From Variovorax paradoxus (GTDB lineage: Bacteria > Pseudomonadota > Gammaproteobacteria > Burkholderiales > Burkholderiaceae_C), in assembly GCF_030815975.1 (NCBI RefSeq), contig NZ_JAUSXL010000002.1, positions 682,001-746,000 of the forward strand: a stretch of 64,000 nt of DNA, in the 5' to 3' direction. Position 1 is the stretch's first letter. Every line of letters begins with the position of its first letter. The notes beneath the pieces were generated by a model. It ran no database searches. It saw only the letters and a list, made by a program, of their open reading frames with translations, and was not told the origin of the DNA. The position numbers were made by a program, and so were the translations under genes. Of this stretch, positions 54,828-64,000 are shown one piece after another.

Positions 54828-56167
54828 CGCGACATTGTCGCGCTCCCGATGCCGTCGCGCATTGCATGGCCGCGCGCCGCCAATGGCCACAGGGCCAGCA
54901 CGAAACCGAGCCCGGCCAGCACGGCGACGTAGTGCGCCGGGGCCATGGCATCGTGCTGCAGCCAGAGCGTGAGAATCACGGGCGTCAGGCCGCCGAACAC
55001 GGCATACGACATGTTGTAGGCAAACGAAAGCCCCGTGAAGCGCACCGGCGCCGGAAACGCGCGCACGCCGGCCATCGGCACCGTGGCGATGGTGCCCACG
55101 AACAACCCGACCAGGCCGTAGTGCCAGAACAGCGTGGCCGGCGTGCCGGGCAGCCCCGTGTAGAAGAGGTACGAGGTCGCGAACAAGCCGCCCCAGCCGA
55201 TGAGCATCACGGCGCGCGTGCCGAAGCGGTCGCTGGCCCAGCCGACCAGCACGCAGCCGATGGTCAGGGTCAGCGTGGCGAGCGCATTGGCTTCCAGCGC
55301 CAGCGCGGGCTGAATGTGGTGCACCTTCTGCAGGTAGGTGGGCGTGTACAGCACCACCACGACGATGGCGGCCGACAGCACCCAGGTCAGCAGCCCCACG
55401 TAGACGCTGGCCGCACGGTGCTCCCGCAGCACGGTGCGCAGCGGCAGCTCGCGCGCCACGGCCTTGCGGCCTGCCAGCTCCTTGAAGACCGGCGTCTCGT
55501 ACAGGAAGCGGCGCAGGTACACCGAAACCAGGCCGAACACGCCGCCCAGCACAAAGGGAATGCGCCAGGCAAAGCCGCTCACCTCCGCCGGCGAATAGTG
55601 GCGGTTGATGGCCACGGCCACCAGCGAGCCCAGCAGGATGCCGCCCGTGATGCCCGAGGTCAGCATGCCGATGCCGAAGCCGTAGCGCTGCGCCGGCACG
55701 TGCTCGCCGATGAACACCCAGGCGCCGGGCATTTCGCCGCCGATCGCCGCGCCCTGCAGCACGCGCATGGCCAGCAGCAGCAAGGGTGCGGCGATGCCGA
55801 TGCTCGCGTAGGTGGGCAGGAGGCCGATGACCAGCGTGGGCGCCGCCATCAGGAAGATCGACAGCGTGAACATTCGCTTGCGCCCGAGCAGGTCGCCGAA
55901 ATGCGCGATGACAATGCCGCCCACCGGCCGGGCCAGGTAGCCTGCTGCAAAGATGCCGAAAGTCTGGAGCTGCCGCAGCCAGTCGGGCATGTCGGCGGGA
56001 AAGAAGAGCGCGCCCAGCACGGTGGCGAAGAACACGTAGATGACGAAGTCGTAGAACTCCAGCGTTCCGCCGAGAGCGGACAGGGCCAGGGTCTTGTAGT
56101 CGCGCGCGTCGAGTGCGCGCGCCGGCACCGGCTGTGCGCCGTCCGGGGAGATTGCGTGAGAAGTCAT
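54824..56167 (-). CDS. MFS transporter (metabolite:H+ symporter type)
   Basis: A 447-aa major facilitator of the ProP/ShiA-like metabolite:proton symporter group with twelve predicted helices. Landmarks are LGGTLEFYDFVIYVFFATVL in helix 1, GDLLGRKRMFTLSIFLMA in loop 2-3, GEMPGAWVFIGEHVP and GWASDRFGTRAVMLIG in loop 8-9. The substrate is unknown. ATG 56167 is followed by a short hydrophilic N-terminus; the frame to 56311 is open but lacks similarity. Confidence 0.88.
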   Translation of the reverse strand: MTSHAISPDGAQPVPARALDARDYKTLALSALGGTLEFYDFVIYVFFATVLGALFFPADMPDWLRQLQTFGIFAAGYLARPVGGIVIAHFGDLLGRKRMFTLSIFLMAAPTLVIGLLPTYASIGIAAPLLLLAMRVLQGAAIGGEMPGAWVFIGEHVPAQRYGFGIGMLTSGITGGILLGSLVAVAINRHYSPAEVSGFAWRIPFVLGGVFGLVSVYLRRFLYETPVFKELAGRKAVARELPLRTVLREHRAASVYVGLLTWVLSAAIVVVVLYTPTYLQKVHHIQPALALEANALATLTLTIGCVLVGWASDRFGTRAVMLIGWGGLFATSYLFYTGLPGTPATLFWHYGLVGLFVGTIATVPMAGVRAFPAPVRFTGLSFAYNMSYAVFGGLTPVILTLWLQHDAMAPAHYVAVLAGLGFVLALWPLAARGHAMRDGIGSATMSR

Positions 56168-56454
56168 GGCGGGCAGGGAGGATCGTTGCCAGGCGCCGGG
56201 CCGCACGGGATGGGAAGCGGAAATCGGCGCCCCGGCGAAACGCCTGGCCGCGTCCACCGGATGGGCGATGCGGAAGGCCGGAGCTCGGAGCCGTGTAGGC
56301 TCGCTGTGCAATGCTAAGGGTTATCCCTTATTTGCGCAGGAGGCCTTTGCCAATCTCGACCGCCTCGCGCGGTTTCTGGCAGATGGGGGGTTGAGGGACA
56401 ATGAGCCCTGACGCCGCGCGAACGGCGCGCTCACTCTGTCCTATTCAAGTTTTC

Positions 56455-57615
<1,161 letters not shown>

Positions 57616-57619
57616 CCGG

Positions 57620-58435
57620 TCAGGAAGACGCGGAGGAATCCGCGCTTTCTTCTTCCTCTTCGGACGATTTCTTGCTGCCGGCGAAATAGCGCGCACCGAT
57701 GATGCCCACCTCGTAGAGCAGGCACATCGGCACCGCCAGCGCGAGCTGCGACACCACGTCGGGCGGCGTGAGCACCGCGGCCACCACGAAGGCCACCACG
57801 ATGAAGTAGCCGCGGAACGACTTCAGCTTCTCGATGGTGACCATCTCGAAGCGCACCAGCAGCATCACGACGATGGGCACCTGGAAGGCGACGCCGAACG
57901 CGATGTAGAGCGAGAGAATGGCCTCGACATACGAGGAGATGTCGGGCGTGGCCGCCACCGCGGCCGGCGTGAACTTCTGGATGAAGCTGAACATCTTGTC
58001 CAGCACGAAGAACTGCACGAAGGCAATGCCCGCATAGGCCAGCAGGCTGCCGAAGAAGATCAGCGGCAGCGCAAAGCGCTTTTCATGGCTGTAGAGCCCC
58101 GGCGCAACGAACATCCAGGCCTGGTACATGAGCCAGGGCAGCGCCAGCAGCACCGCCGTCATCATGAGCACCTTGAGCGGCACGAAGAACGGCGAGAACA
58201 CGCCAATGGCAATGAGCTTGGCGTCCGGCGGCATGTGCGCGCGGATCGGCATTGCGATCAGGTCGATCAGGCCGCCCGGGCCGGGCCAGATGGCCAGCAG
58301 TATGCCCGCGACCGCCAGGCCGTACACGCAATAGAGCAGCCGGTCGCGCAGTTCGACCAGATGCTGCACGAACGGTTGTTCGGTGCCCGCCAGTTCGTCT
58401 TCTGCGTCTTTGTTCTTGTTGTCGGAATCGGCCAT
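57620..58435 (-). CDS. tatC: Sec-independent protein translocase TatC
   Basis: TatC (271 aa) is the receptor subunit of the twin-arginine translocase. It has six membrane helices and the TatC signature segments FVQHLVELRDRLLYCVYGLA near the N-terminus and FRGYFIVVAFVVAAVLTPPD later. The N-terminal 20 residues are acidic and the C-terminal tail is Glu/Ser-rich. ATG 58435 fits the family length; the upstream open frame is not conserved. It lies 77 bp after tatB. Confidence 0.95.
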   Translation of the reverse strand: MADSDNKNKDAEDELAGTEQPFVQHLVELRDRLLYCVYGLAVAGILLAIWPGPGGLIDLIAMPIRAHMPPDAKLIAIGVFSPFFVPLKVLMMTAVLLALPWLMYQAWMFVAPGLYSHEKRFALPLIFFGSLLAYAGIAFVQFFVLDKMFSFIQKFTPAAVAATPDISSYVEAILSLYIAFGVAFQVPIVVMLLVRFEMVTIEKLKSFRGYFIVVAFVVAAVLTPPDVVSQLALAVPMCLLYEVGIIGARYFAGSKKSSEEEEESADSSASS

Positions 58436-58512
58436 TGGAAGGAGAGAAAGCAGAAGAAAGCGTGGCTTCGGCCGGCGTGCGGCGCACGAGGAACGCGCAG
58501 ATGGGAAAGCCG

Positions 58513-58971
58513 CTAGTTGATCTTGTGGGGACGAAAGCGGGCGACGCGCGCGGCACCCGAAAGCGCCTTGGTGCGCACGCCGTTGCGCGCCTTGTACCAC
58601 TGCGGCGTGGCGCCCTGCTTCAGGCGCCAGTTCTTGCGGGGATGCCTGTATTCCGGCATCACGGGCTCGGGTTCGGCCAGGGCCGAAAGCGTTTCGCCCG
58701 AGCCGGAGAACTGCTTCTCGAGTTCGCTGGCGCCGCTGTGGATGCTCTGCTCGACGTCTCGTGCGGCATCTTCCATCGTGCCCTTCATCTTGCGCAGTTC
58801 GTCCAGCTCCATGGAGCGATTGACTTCAGCCTTGACGTCGTTCACGTAGCGCTGCGCCTTGCCCAGCAGGGCACCGACGGTGCGCGCCACGCGCGGCAGC
58901 TTCTCCGGTCCGATGACGATCAGCGCCACGACGCCGATGAGCGCCAGCTTCTCAATGCCGAGGTCGAGCAC
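58513..58971 (-). CDS. tatB: Sec-independent protein translocase TatB
   Basis: TatB (152 aa) has the typical N-terminal helix and hinge [20 protein letters not shown] followed by [20 protein letters not shown] and an amphipathic helix, then a variable tail. The start is GTG 58971, since an in-frame TAA lies immediately upstream. It is 13 bp downstream of tatA. Confidence 0.94.
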   Translation of the reverse strand: MLDLGIEKLALIGVVALIVIGPEKLPRVARTVGALLGKAQRYVNDVKAEVNRSMELDELRKMKGTMEDAARDVEQSIHSGASELEKQFSGSGETLSALAEPEPVMPEYRHPRKNWRLKQGATPQWYKARNGVRTKALSGAARVARFRPHKIN

Positions 58972-58984
58972 TTATGACCCGCGC

Positions 58985-59236
58985 TCAGGACTTCTGACGC
59001 GCTTCGACGTCGATCGCGGACTTGTCGCTGTTGGCCGGCTGGCCGGTCACTTGCGCTGCAGGGGCCGGCGAAGCGGCGGATGCATCGGTGGTGGTGCTGC
59101 CGTCCTTCATGCCGTCCTTGAAGCCCTTGACGGCGCCACCAAGATCGGAACCCATGTTCCGCAGCTTCTTGGTGCCGAAGATCATGACCACGACGAGCAG
59201 CACGATCAGCCAGTGCCAGATAGAAAAAGAACCCAT
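58985..59236 (-). CDS. tatA: Sec-independent protein translocase TatA
   Basis: TatA (83 aa) forms the translocation pore of the Tat system. It has the canonical [20 protein letters not shown], then [20 protein letters not shown], followed by a polar low-complexity tail. AGGAGTCTTCC ahead of ATG 59236 is a clear ribosome binding site. The Tat substrates in this window could include the Rieske protein. Confidence 0.96.
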   Translation of the reverse strand: MGSFSIWHWLIVLLVVVMIFGTKKLRNMGSDLGGAVKGFKDGMKDGSTTTDASAASPAPAAQVTGQPANSDKSAIDVEARQKS

Positions 59237-59301
59237 GGAAGACTCCTAAGAATGTGTCCGATTTTAGTCGGGCTGAATGTGACAGTTCGGATTAATGGGA
59301 T

Positions 59302-59661
59302 TCAGCCGCGCAGCCACGGGCGCGGGCCGCCCATGACATGGACATGGAGATGGTGAACCTCCTGCCCGCCCTCCGTGCCGGTGTTGACGAGGACGCGGTA
59401 GCCGCCCTCCGGATAGGGCCTGCAGCCCAGTTCCAGCGCGAGCCTGGGGGCCAGCGTCATGATCTTGCCCATGAGCGCGGCGTCATCGGGCTCGAGCTGC
59501 GCCATCGACGGGATGTGCCGCTTGGGTACCAGCATGAAGTGCACCGGCGCCCAGGGCGCGATGTCGTGAAAACCGAACAGCTCGTCGTCTTCGTAGACCT
59601 TGCGCGAAGGAATCTTGCCTTCGATGATTTTGCAGAAGACGCAGTTCGGATCAGATGACAT
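59302..59661 (-). CDS. hinT: Histidine triad nucleotide-binding protein
   Basis: A 119-aa HIT-family hydrolase of purine nucleoside phosphoramidates. The N-terminal CVFCKIIEGKIPSRKVYEDD and the catalytic HHLHVHVMGGPRPW (histidine triad) are clear. Its start overlaps the end of the DUF4870-like gene by 11 bp. The order hisE-X-hinT-tatABC is a known Burkholderiales arrangement. Confidence 0.95.
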   Translation of the reverse strand: MSSDPNCVFCKIIEGKIPSRKVYEDDELFGFHDIAPWAPVHFMLVPKRHIPSMAQLEPDDAALMGKIMTLAPRLALELGCRPYPEGGYRVLVNTGTEGGQEVHHLHVHVMGGPRPWLRG

Positions 59662-60040
59662 CTTTGGGTTCCATGGGGCGGTTGTCGTTCATGCGGATCA
59701 TGCCTTTCACGATCCGGTAGAGAAACCACAGCGAAATGAGGCTCCAGGCAATCCAGCCCGGCACGAGAAAGAGCAGCCAGAGCCACGAAGTCACGATGTA
59801 CAGCAGGCCGGCCCACAGCACCGAGCGGATGCGCCAGCTGAAATGCGTGGCCTGCCAGGTGCCGGCCGCGTTGTCGCGCTTGACGAAGTCGATCACCAGC
59901 GCCACCAGCAAAAGCGCCACGGAAGCCTGCGCTCCGGGCAGGACGGCGCCAATGGCCACGATCAGGTGCAGGATGTAGCTGACCCAGCCCCAGGTCTTGA
60001 GCGAGTCGTCGGGTTCCACATTCACGATGTCGTTGGCCAT
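59651..60040 (-). CDS. DUF4870-like small membrane protein
   Basis: A 129-aa membrane protein with about three helices (WGWVSYILHLIVAIGAVLPG, SVALLLVALVIDFVKRDNAAG and SWLWLLFLVPGWIAWSLISL). The pattern matches the DUF4870/TMEM-type family (WxSHFxW-like TWQATHFSWRIR). No function is established. ATG 60040 is used; the longer frame covers hisE. It is embedded between hisE and hinT, so it is cotranscribed with histidine genes. Confidence 0.8.
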   Translation of the reverse strand: MANDIVNVEPDDSLKTWGWVSYILHLIVAIGAVLPGAQASVALLLVALVIDFVKRDNAAGTWQATHFSWRIRSVLWAGLLYIVTSWLWLLFLVPGWIAWSLISLWFLYRIVKGMIRMNDNRPMEPKDVI

Positions 60041-60051
60041 GGGATGTCCTT

Positions 60052-60432
60052 TCAATCGTTGGATGCCTCGCGGGCCTGCGCCTTGCGCAGGGCTTTTTCC
60101 TCGATGCCGCTGGTCCCCTCGCGGCGCTCGAGTTCCGCGATCACCTCGCCGGGCGAGAAACCATAGTGCGCCAGCGCCACCATGGTGTGAAACCACAGGT
60201 CGGCCACTTCGTTCACTATTTTCGTGCGGTCGCCGCCATGGTCGGCATCCTTGGCGGCCATGACCACCTCGGTGGCTTCCTCGCCGATCTTCTTGAGAAA
60301 GGCGTCGGGGCCCTTGTGCAGCAGGCGCGCCACATAGCTCTTCTCGGGGTCGCCGCCATGCGCGGGAAGGCGGCTTTCGATGACCGCGGCAAGGCGTGCG
60401 AGGGCGTCCGAGGTGTTCACTGTGGCCGTCAT
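60052..60432 (-). CDS. hisE: Phosphoribosyl-ATP diphosphatase HisE
   Basis: HisE (126 aa) carries out the second step of histidine synthesis. It has the MazG-like fold signature [20 protein letters not shown] and [16 protein letters not shown], then [23 protein letters not shown] 60432 overlaps the hisI stop (ATGA). It is a stand-alone gene, not fused to hisI as in enteric bacteria. Confidence 0.95.
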   Translation of the reverse strand: MTATVNTSDALARLAAVIESRLPAHGGDPEKSYVARLLHKGPDAFLKKIGEEATEVVMAAKDADHGGDRTKIVNEVADLWFHTMVALAHYGFSPGEVIAELERREGTSGIEEKALRKAQAREASND

Positions 60433-60818
60433 TTGTAGATCGACTCCGGGTCTTTCAAGACCGGCTCGACCACGCTCCATCGGCCGTTCTCGTACTTGCT
60501 GAAGAAGCAGCTGTGGCGGCCGGTGTGGCAGGCAATGCCGGGCTCGTGGCCGAGCTGGGTGACCTTGAGCAGCACGACGTCGTTATCGCAGTCGAGGCGG
60601 ATCTCGTGCACGGTCTGCACGTGGCCCGATTCCTCGCCCTTGAACCAGAGCTTGTTGCGCGAGCGGCTGAAATACACGGCGCGCCCGAGCTCGGCGGTCT
60701 TTTCGAGCGCCTCGCGGTTCATCCAGGCGAACATCAGCACGTCGTTGCTGCCCTGCTCCTGCGCGATCACCGGCACCAGCCCGTTCGCGTCCCATTTCAC
60801 TTCGTCAAGCCAATTCAT
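60429..60818 (-). CDS. hisI: Phosphoribosyl-AMP cyclohydrolase HisI
   Basis: HisI (129 aa) opens the purine ring of phosphoribosyl-AMP in histidine synthesis. Signature segments are [35 protein letters not shown] and the zinc-binding DCDNDVVLL with [10 protein letters not shown]. It begins 39 bp after hisF and is coupled to hisE downstream. Confidence 0.96.
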   Translation of the reverse strand: MNWLDEVKWDANGLVPVIAQEQGSNDVLMFAWMNREALEKTAELGRAVYFSRSRNKLWFKGEESGHVQTVHEIRLDCDNDVVLLKVTQLGHEPGIACHTGRHSCFFSKYENGRWSVVEPVLKDPESIYK

Positions 60819-60857
60819 GGACGATATTGTCCCACCCCCGGGCGGCCCTGAAGCGGA

Positions 60858-61637
60858 TCAGGTCCGAACGGGAATGCCCCGCGCGGCCATGCGGGCTTTC
60901 GCCTCGCCGACCGTGTGTTCGCCGTAGTGGAAGATGCTGGCGGCCAGCACCGCGTCGGCACCGCCGGTCTGGATGCCGTCGGCCAGGTCGTCGAGGCTGC
61001 CCACGCCACCCGATGCAATGACCGGCACGTTGACGGCGTCGCTGACCGCACGGGTGAGCGCGAGGTCGAAGCCGCTCCTGGTGCCGTCGCGGTCCATGCT
61101 CGTGAGCAGGATCTCGCCGGCGCCGCGGCGCACCATCTCGGCCGCCCATTCGACGGCGTCCAGGCCGGTGTTCTTGCGGCCGCCATGGCTGTAGACGTCC
61201 CAGCCGGCGCCGCGCGTCGCAGCTTCTTCGGCACTGCGGCGCTTTGCGTCGATGGCCACCACGATGCATTGCGAACCGTACTTCTGCGAGGCGTCGTTGA
61301 TCACCTGCGGATCGGCAATGGCCGCCGAATTGAAGCTGGTCTTGTCGGCGCCCGCATTGAGCAGCCGGCGCACATCGGCCACGGTGCGCACGCCGCCTCC
61401 CACCGTCAATGGAATGAAGACCTGCGAGGCCACCGCCTCGATGATCGGCAGGATCAGGTCGCGGCCGTCGCTGGTGGCCGTGATGTCCAGAAAAGTGAGC
61501 TCGTCGGCGCCCTGCGCGTTGTAGCGCGCCGCAATTTCGACCGGGTCGCCAGCGTCGCGCAGTTCGAGAAAGTTGACGCCCTTGACCACGCGGCCGCCGG
61601 TGACGTCGAGACAGGGAATGATGCGTTTTGCGAGCAT
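60858..61637 (-). CDS. hisF: Imidazole glycerol phosphate synthase subunit HisF
   Basis: HisF (259 aa) is the cyclase TIM barrel that makes imidazole glycerol phosphate and AICAR. The N-terminus ([20 protein letters not shown]) has the catalytic Asp11 and the C-terminal half carries the second active-site Asp in [29 protein letters not shown] binds phosphate. It lies 21 bp after the mutarotase gene; upstream his genes are not in this window. Confidence 0.97.
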   Translation of the reverse strand: MLAKRIIPCLDVTGGRVVKGVNFLELRDAGDPVEIAARYNAQGADELTFLDITATSDGRDLILPIIEAVASQVFIPLTVGGGVRTVADVRRLLNAGADKTSFNSAAIADPQVINDASQKYGSQCIVVAIDAKRRSAEEAATRGAGWDVYSHGGRKNTGLDAVEWAAEMVRRGAGEILLTSMDRDGTRSGFDLALTRAVSDAVNVPVIASGGVGSLDDLADGIQTGGADAVLAASIFHYGEHTVGEAKARMAARGIPVRT

Positions 61638-61658
61638 GGTCGGTCGTAAGGGAAAAAA

Positions 61659-62495
61659 TCAGAGAACGCGAAGCTGCTGCCAGCCCTGCCATTGGGCGCC
61701 GGGCGCGAGCAATACCTGCTCGTCGATGCGCGCAGCCTCGACGCAGAGCATGTGCCTGTACCCATCTTCGGGCATGTCGGCGAGTTTCGCACCCAGCACG
61801 GCGCCGGGGTTCCAGACCACGGTTTCGCTGCAGCTGGCGCTTTGCGCGATTTCGAGCGTGCCGGCCGGCTGCACCAGGCGCAGCGGCTTCGCGGGAGCGG
61901 CATAGACGCTGTCGAACTCGGCATCGAAACGCAGTGCGGGGGCCGTTTCCACGTGGCGATCGTCGCGCAGCGAATCCCAGCGGTTGGCACCCTGCAGGCC
62001 TTCGAGGCGCACCTGCGCAATATCGTCGACGCGCAGATAGGTGTGCAGCGCCGCGGCAAAGCTGAACGGCCCATGGCCGATATTGAGCAGGGTCAGCGCG
62101 GTGCGCAGCCGGCCCGCGGCCATGCCGATCTGCAGCCGCGCCTCGAAAGCGTGCGGCCAGAGCCTGCGCGTGGCCTCGTTGTAGCGCAGCCGAAGGGTCA
62201 GTTCGCCCGTTGTGGCGTCGATGCTCCGGTTCTCCCAAGGCAGATTGCGCATGAATCCATGCTTGGGGAGCATGCCGCGCTGGTTGAACTGGGGGCAGCA
62301 AATGGGCACGCCGCCGCGGATCGCCGCCTGCCCGTCGAACACCGCGCACGGGCTCAGGTAGAGCCTCTCCACCCTGTCGGCGGTGGTCCAGGAGAGCAGC
62401 TGCGCCCCGTGCAGAGAGACGGTGAAAGCACTGCCGTCGGCCCCGGTGGCACGCAGCGCGGGCTGGCCACGAAACTCAATCGAGCTGATATCCAT
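61659..62495 (-). CDS. D-hexose-6-phosphate mutarotase / aldose 1-epimerase family protein
   Basis: A 278-aa YeaD-type galactose-mutarotase-fold protein that interconverts anomers of hexose 6-phosphate. Characteristic features are SLHGAQLLSW, FDGQAAIRGGVPICCPQFNQ, KHGFMRNLPW with the active-site His, and VVWNPGAVLGAKLADMPEDG near the C-terminus. ATG 62495 is chosen over a longer open frame. It is immediately upstream of hisF in the same direction but has no histidine role. Confidence 0.88.
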   Translation of the reverse strand: MDISSIEFRGQPALRATGADGSAFTVSLHGAQLLSWTTADRVERLYLSPCAVFDGQAAIRGGVPICCPQFNQRGMLPKHGFMRNLPWENRSIDATTGELTLRLRYNEATRRLWPHAFEARLQIGMAAGRLRTALTLLNIGHGPFSFAAALHTYLRVDDIAQVRLEGLQGANRWDSLRDDRHVETAPALRFDAEFDSVYAAPAKPLRLVQPAGTLEIAQSASCSETVVWNPGAVLGAKLADMPEDGYRHMLCVEAARIDEQVLLAPGAQWQGWQQLRVL

Positions 62496-62649
62496 TGGAG
62501 AATTGTAGGCAGCGGAAATCCCGTGGCACGGAATTGGCATTGGACACTTAAGGCTTCATCGCCGCCTTGCCGGTGCCGGTTGCATGCAGGGTACCTTCTT
62601 GGATACCCTTTGCGGCCGCCCCAGAACCACACACCTCGAAGGGACACCT

Positions 62650-63957
62650 ATGAAGAGAAAACTGCCGGCCGCCGCCTGGATCCTGATCGCCATGGTGCTC
62701 GGCATTCTTGTCGGCTACATGATCTTCACGAGCTTCCCCGACAAGAAGGCGGCCGCGCAGATCGCAGGCTACGTGTCGATCGTGTCGGACGTGTTCCTGC
62801 GCCTCATCAAGATGCTGATCGGCCCGCTGGTGTTCTCCACGCTGGTGGTGGGCATCGCGCACATGGGCGACGCCAAGTCGGTGGGCCGCGTGTTCGGCAA
62901 GTCGCTCGGCTGGTTCTTCACCGCTTCGCTGATCTCGCTGGTCATCGGTCTGGTGATGGCCAACGTCCTGAAGCCCGGCGAGAACCTGGGGCTCCCGCTG
63001 CCGGACATCGGCGCTTCGGCCAACCTGGCGACCGCGAAGTTCACGCTCAAGGACTTCGTGAGCCACATGGTGCCGAAGTCCTTTGCCGAGGCCATGGCCA
63101 ACAACGAGATCCTGCAGATCGTGGTGTTCTCGATGTTCTTCGGCGTGGCGCTCGCCTCGCTGGGCGACAAGGCCAAGACGCTGGTGGCCGCCATCGACGA
63201 ACTTTCGCACGCCATGCTCAAGATCACCGGCTACGTGATGAAGCTGGCGCCGCTCGCGGTGATGGCCGCCATGGCTGCCACCGTGGCGGTGAACGGCCTG
63301 GGCATCCTGCTCAAGTTCGCGGTCTTCATGGGCGACTTCTACCTGGGCCTGTTCGTGCTGTGGAGCGTGCTGGTGTTCGCGGGCTTCTCGTTCCTGGGCC
63401 CGCGGGTGTTCAAGCTGCTGGTGCTCATCAAGGAGGCCTTCCTGCTGTCGTTCGCCACGGCCAGTTCGGAAGCGGCCTACCCGAAGATCCTGCAGGCGCT
63501 CGACCGTTTCGGCGTGAAGCGCAAGATCTCGAGCTTCGTGATGCCGATGGGCTATTCGTTCAACCTCGACGGCTCGATGATGTACTGCACCTTCGCCGTG
63601 CTGTTCATCGCGCAGGCCTACAACATCCACATGCCCATCAGCACGCAGATCACCATGCTGCTGATCCTGATGCTCACCTCCAAGGGCATGGCCGGCGTGC
63701 CGCGCGCCTCGCTGGTGGTGATTGCCGCCACGCTCAACCACTTCGACATTCCCGAGGCCGGCCTGCTGCTGATCCTGGGCGTCGACACCTTCCTGGACAT
63801 GGGACGCTCGGCCACCAACGCCGTGGGCAACTCCATCGCAACGGCCGTGGTCGCGAAGTGGGAGGGCGAGCTGCTCTCCGAGAGCGATGCGGAGCTGAAT
63901 GCCAGGGCGCTCGATGCCGAAGCCGCGGCCACGCTCGCCCACCCCGTCCACGCGTGA
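62650..63957 (+). CDS. Dicarboxylate/amino acid:cation symporter (DctA family)
   Basis: A 435-aa DAACS-family symporter (C4-dicarboxylates or acidic amino acids with protons/sodium). The N-terminus reads KRKLPAAAWILIAMVLGILV. It contains the serine-rich hairpin segment SFATASSEAAYPKIL, the GYSFNLDGSMMYCTFAVLFI motif, GMAGVPRASLVVIAATL and VDTFLDMGRSATNAVGNSIA, all characteristic. ATG 62650 is used; the frame to 62584 is open but non-conserved. A partial gene follows after 8 bp. Confidence 0.9.
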   Translation: MKRKLPAAAWILIAMVLGILVGYMIFTSFPDKKAAAQIAGYVSIVSDVFLRLIKMLIGPLVFSTLVVGIAHMGDAKSVGRVFGKSLGWFFTASLISLVIGLVMANVLKPGENLGLPLPDIGASANLATAKFTLKDFVSHMVPKSFAEAMANNEILQIVVFSMFFGVALASLGDKAKTLVAAIDELSHAMLKITGYVMKLAPLAVMAAMAATVAVNGLGILLKFAVFMGDFYLGLFVLWSVLVFAGFSFLGPRVFKLLVLIKEAFLLSFATASSEAAYPKILQALDRFGVKRKISSFVMPMGYSFNLDGSMMYCTFAVLFIAQAYNIHMPISTQITMLLILMLTSKGMAGVPRASLVVIAATLNHFDIPEAGLLLILGVDTFLDMGRSATNAVGNSIATAVVAKWEGELLSESDAELNARALDAEAAATLAHPVHA

Positions 63958-63965
63958 GGCTCGCA

Positions 63966-64000
63966 ATGAAAGCCAAGGCCACGCTGTCGGTTCTTCTTGC
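63966..64000 (+). CDS. Start of an unidentified gene, truncated at window end
   Basis: ATG at 63966 opens a frame that runs out of the window after 11 codons (MKAKATLSVLL). The basic N-terminus and following hydrophobic residues look like a signal peptide or first membrane helix. It lies 8 bp after the symporter gene in the same direction. No family assignment is possible. Confidence 0.5.
   Translation, partial: MKAKATLSVLL

Overview
The window is chromosomal DNA of a high-GC betaproteobacterium. Gene content and order (petABC-sspA-sspB; hisF-hisI-hisE ... hinT-tatA-tatB-tatC; rpfE-like-recJ) and the short palindromic intergenic repeats point to Burkholderiales, family Comamonadaceae, most likely Variovorax or a close relative. 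That assignment is inferred from sequence features; no database was searched. There is no prophage, insertion sequence, rRNA operon or CRISPR array. One tRNA gene is present.

Layout. (1) 1-12530, + strand: phenylacetate catabolism (end of paaK, then paaA-B-C-D-E), a branched-chain-amino-acid-type ABC transporter in which the second permease and first ATPase are fused, paaZ, and a short-chain dehydrogenase. A pair of inverted palindromic repeats separates paaB from paaC. (2) 12561-14713: an ICMT-type methyltransferase, a CPBP protease-like membrane protein, and on the - strand a flavin reductase preceded by a 40-residue overlapping micro-ORF. (3) 14915-24739: a long - strand operon (oligopeptide ABC transporter, D-amino-acid deaminase, RpiR regulator, N-acyl-D-amino-acid deacylase) divergent from a RidA gene. 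This reads as one pathway for importing and deaminating D-amino-acid compounds, with RidA clearing the reactive enamine/imine. Two near-identical palindromes sit in the shared promoter region. (4) 24740-32860: ClpP paralogue, lolD, lolC/E, rpfE-like gene, recJ, a YghA-like dehydrogenase, a YoaK-type membrane protein, a small YXWGXW secreted protein and tRNA-Thr(UGU). (5) 32904-37103: sspB, sspA and the cytochrome bc1 operon.

(6) 37387-52404: an exopolysaccharide locus in two converging blocks. The + block is gfcA-like, gfcB-like and a giant fused gfcC-gfcD. The - block is a PAP2 phosphatase, Wza exporter, low-molecular-weight tyrosine phosphatase, Wzc-type tyrosine kinase, sugar transferase, pyruvyltransferase, glycosyltransferase, PslG-like glycoside hydrolase and flippase. 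No polymerase is visible, so part of the pathway must lie elsewhere or be of another type. (7) 52516-64000: mscL, pdxA, a Nif3-family gene, an MFS transporter, a DegQ-like protease, tatCBA, hinT, a DUF4870-like gene, hisE, hisI, hisF, a hexose-6-phosphate mutarotase, dctA and the first codons of one more gene.

Most operons are tightly packed, with ATGA, GTGA or TGATG stop/start overlaps. The main points for a second look are the RpiR-type operator pair, the fusions LivM-LivG and GfcC-GfcD, a perfect CRP/FNR-like palindrome in the EPS locus, a strong terminator wedged between petC and sspA, and three families of palindromic repeats.
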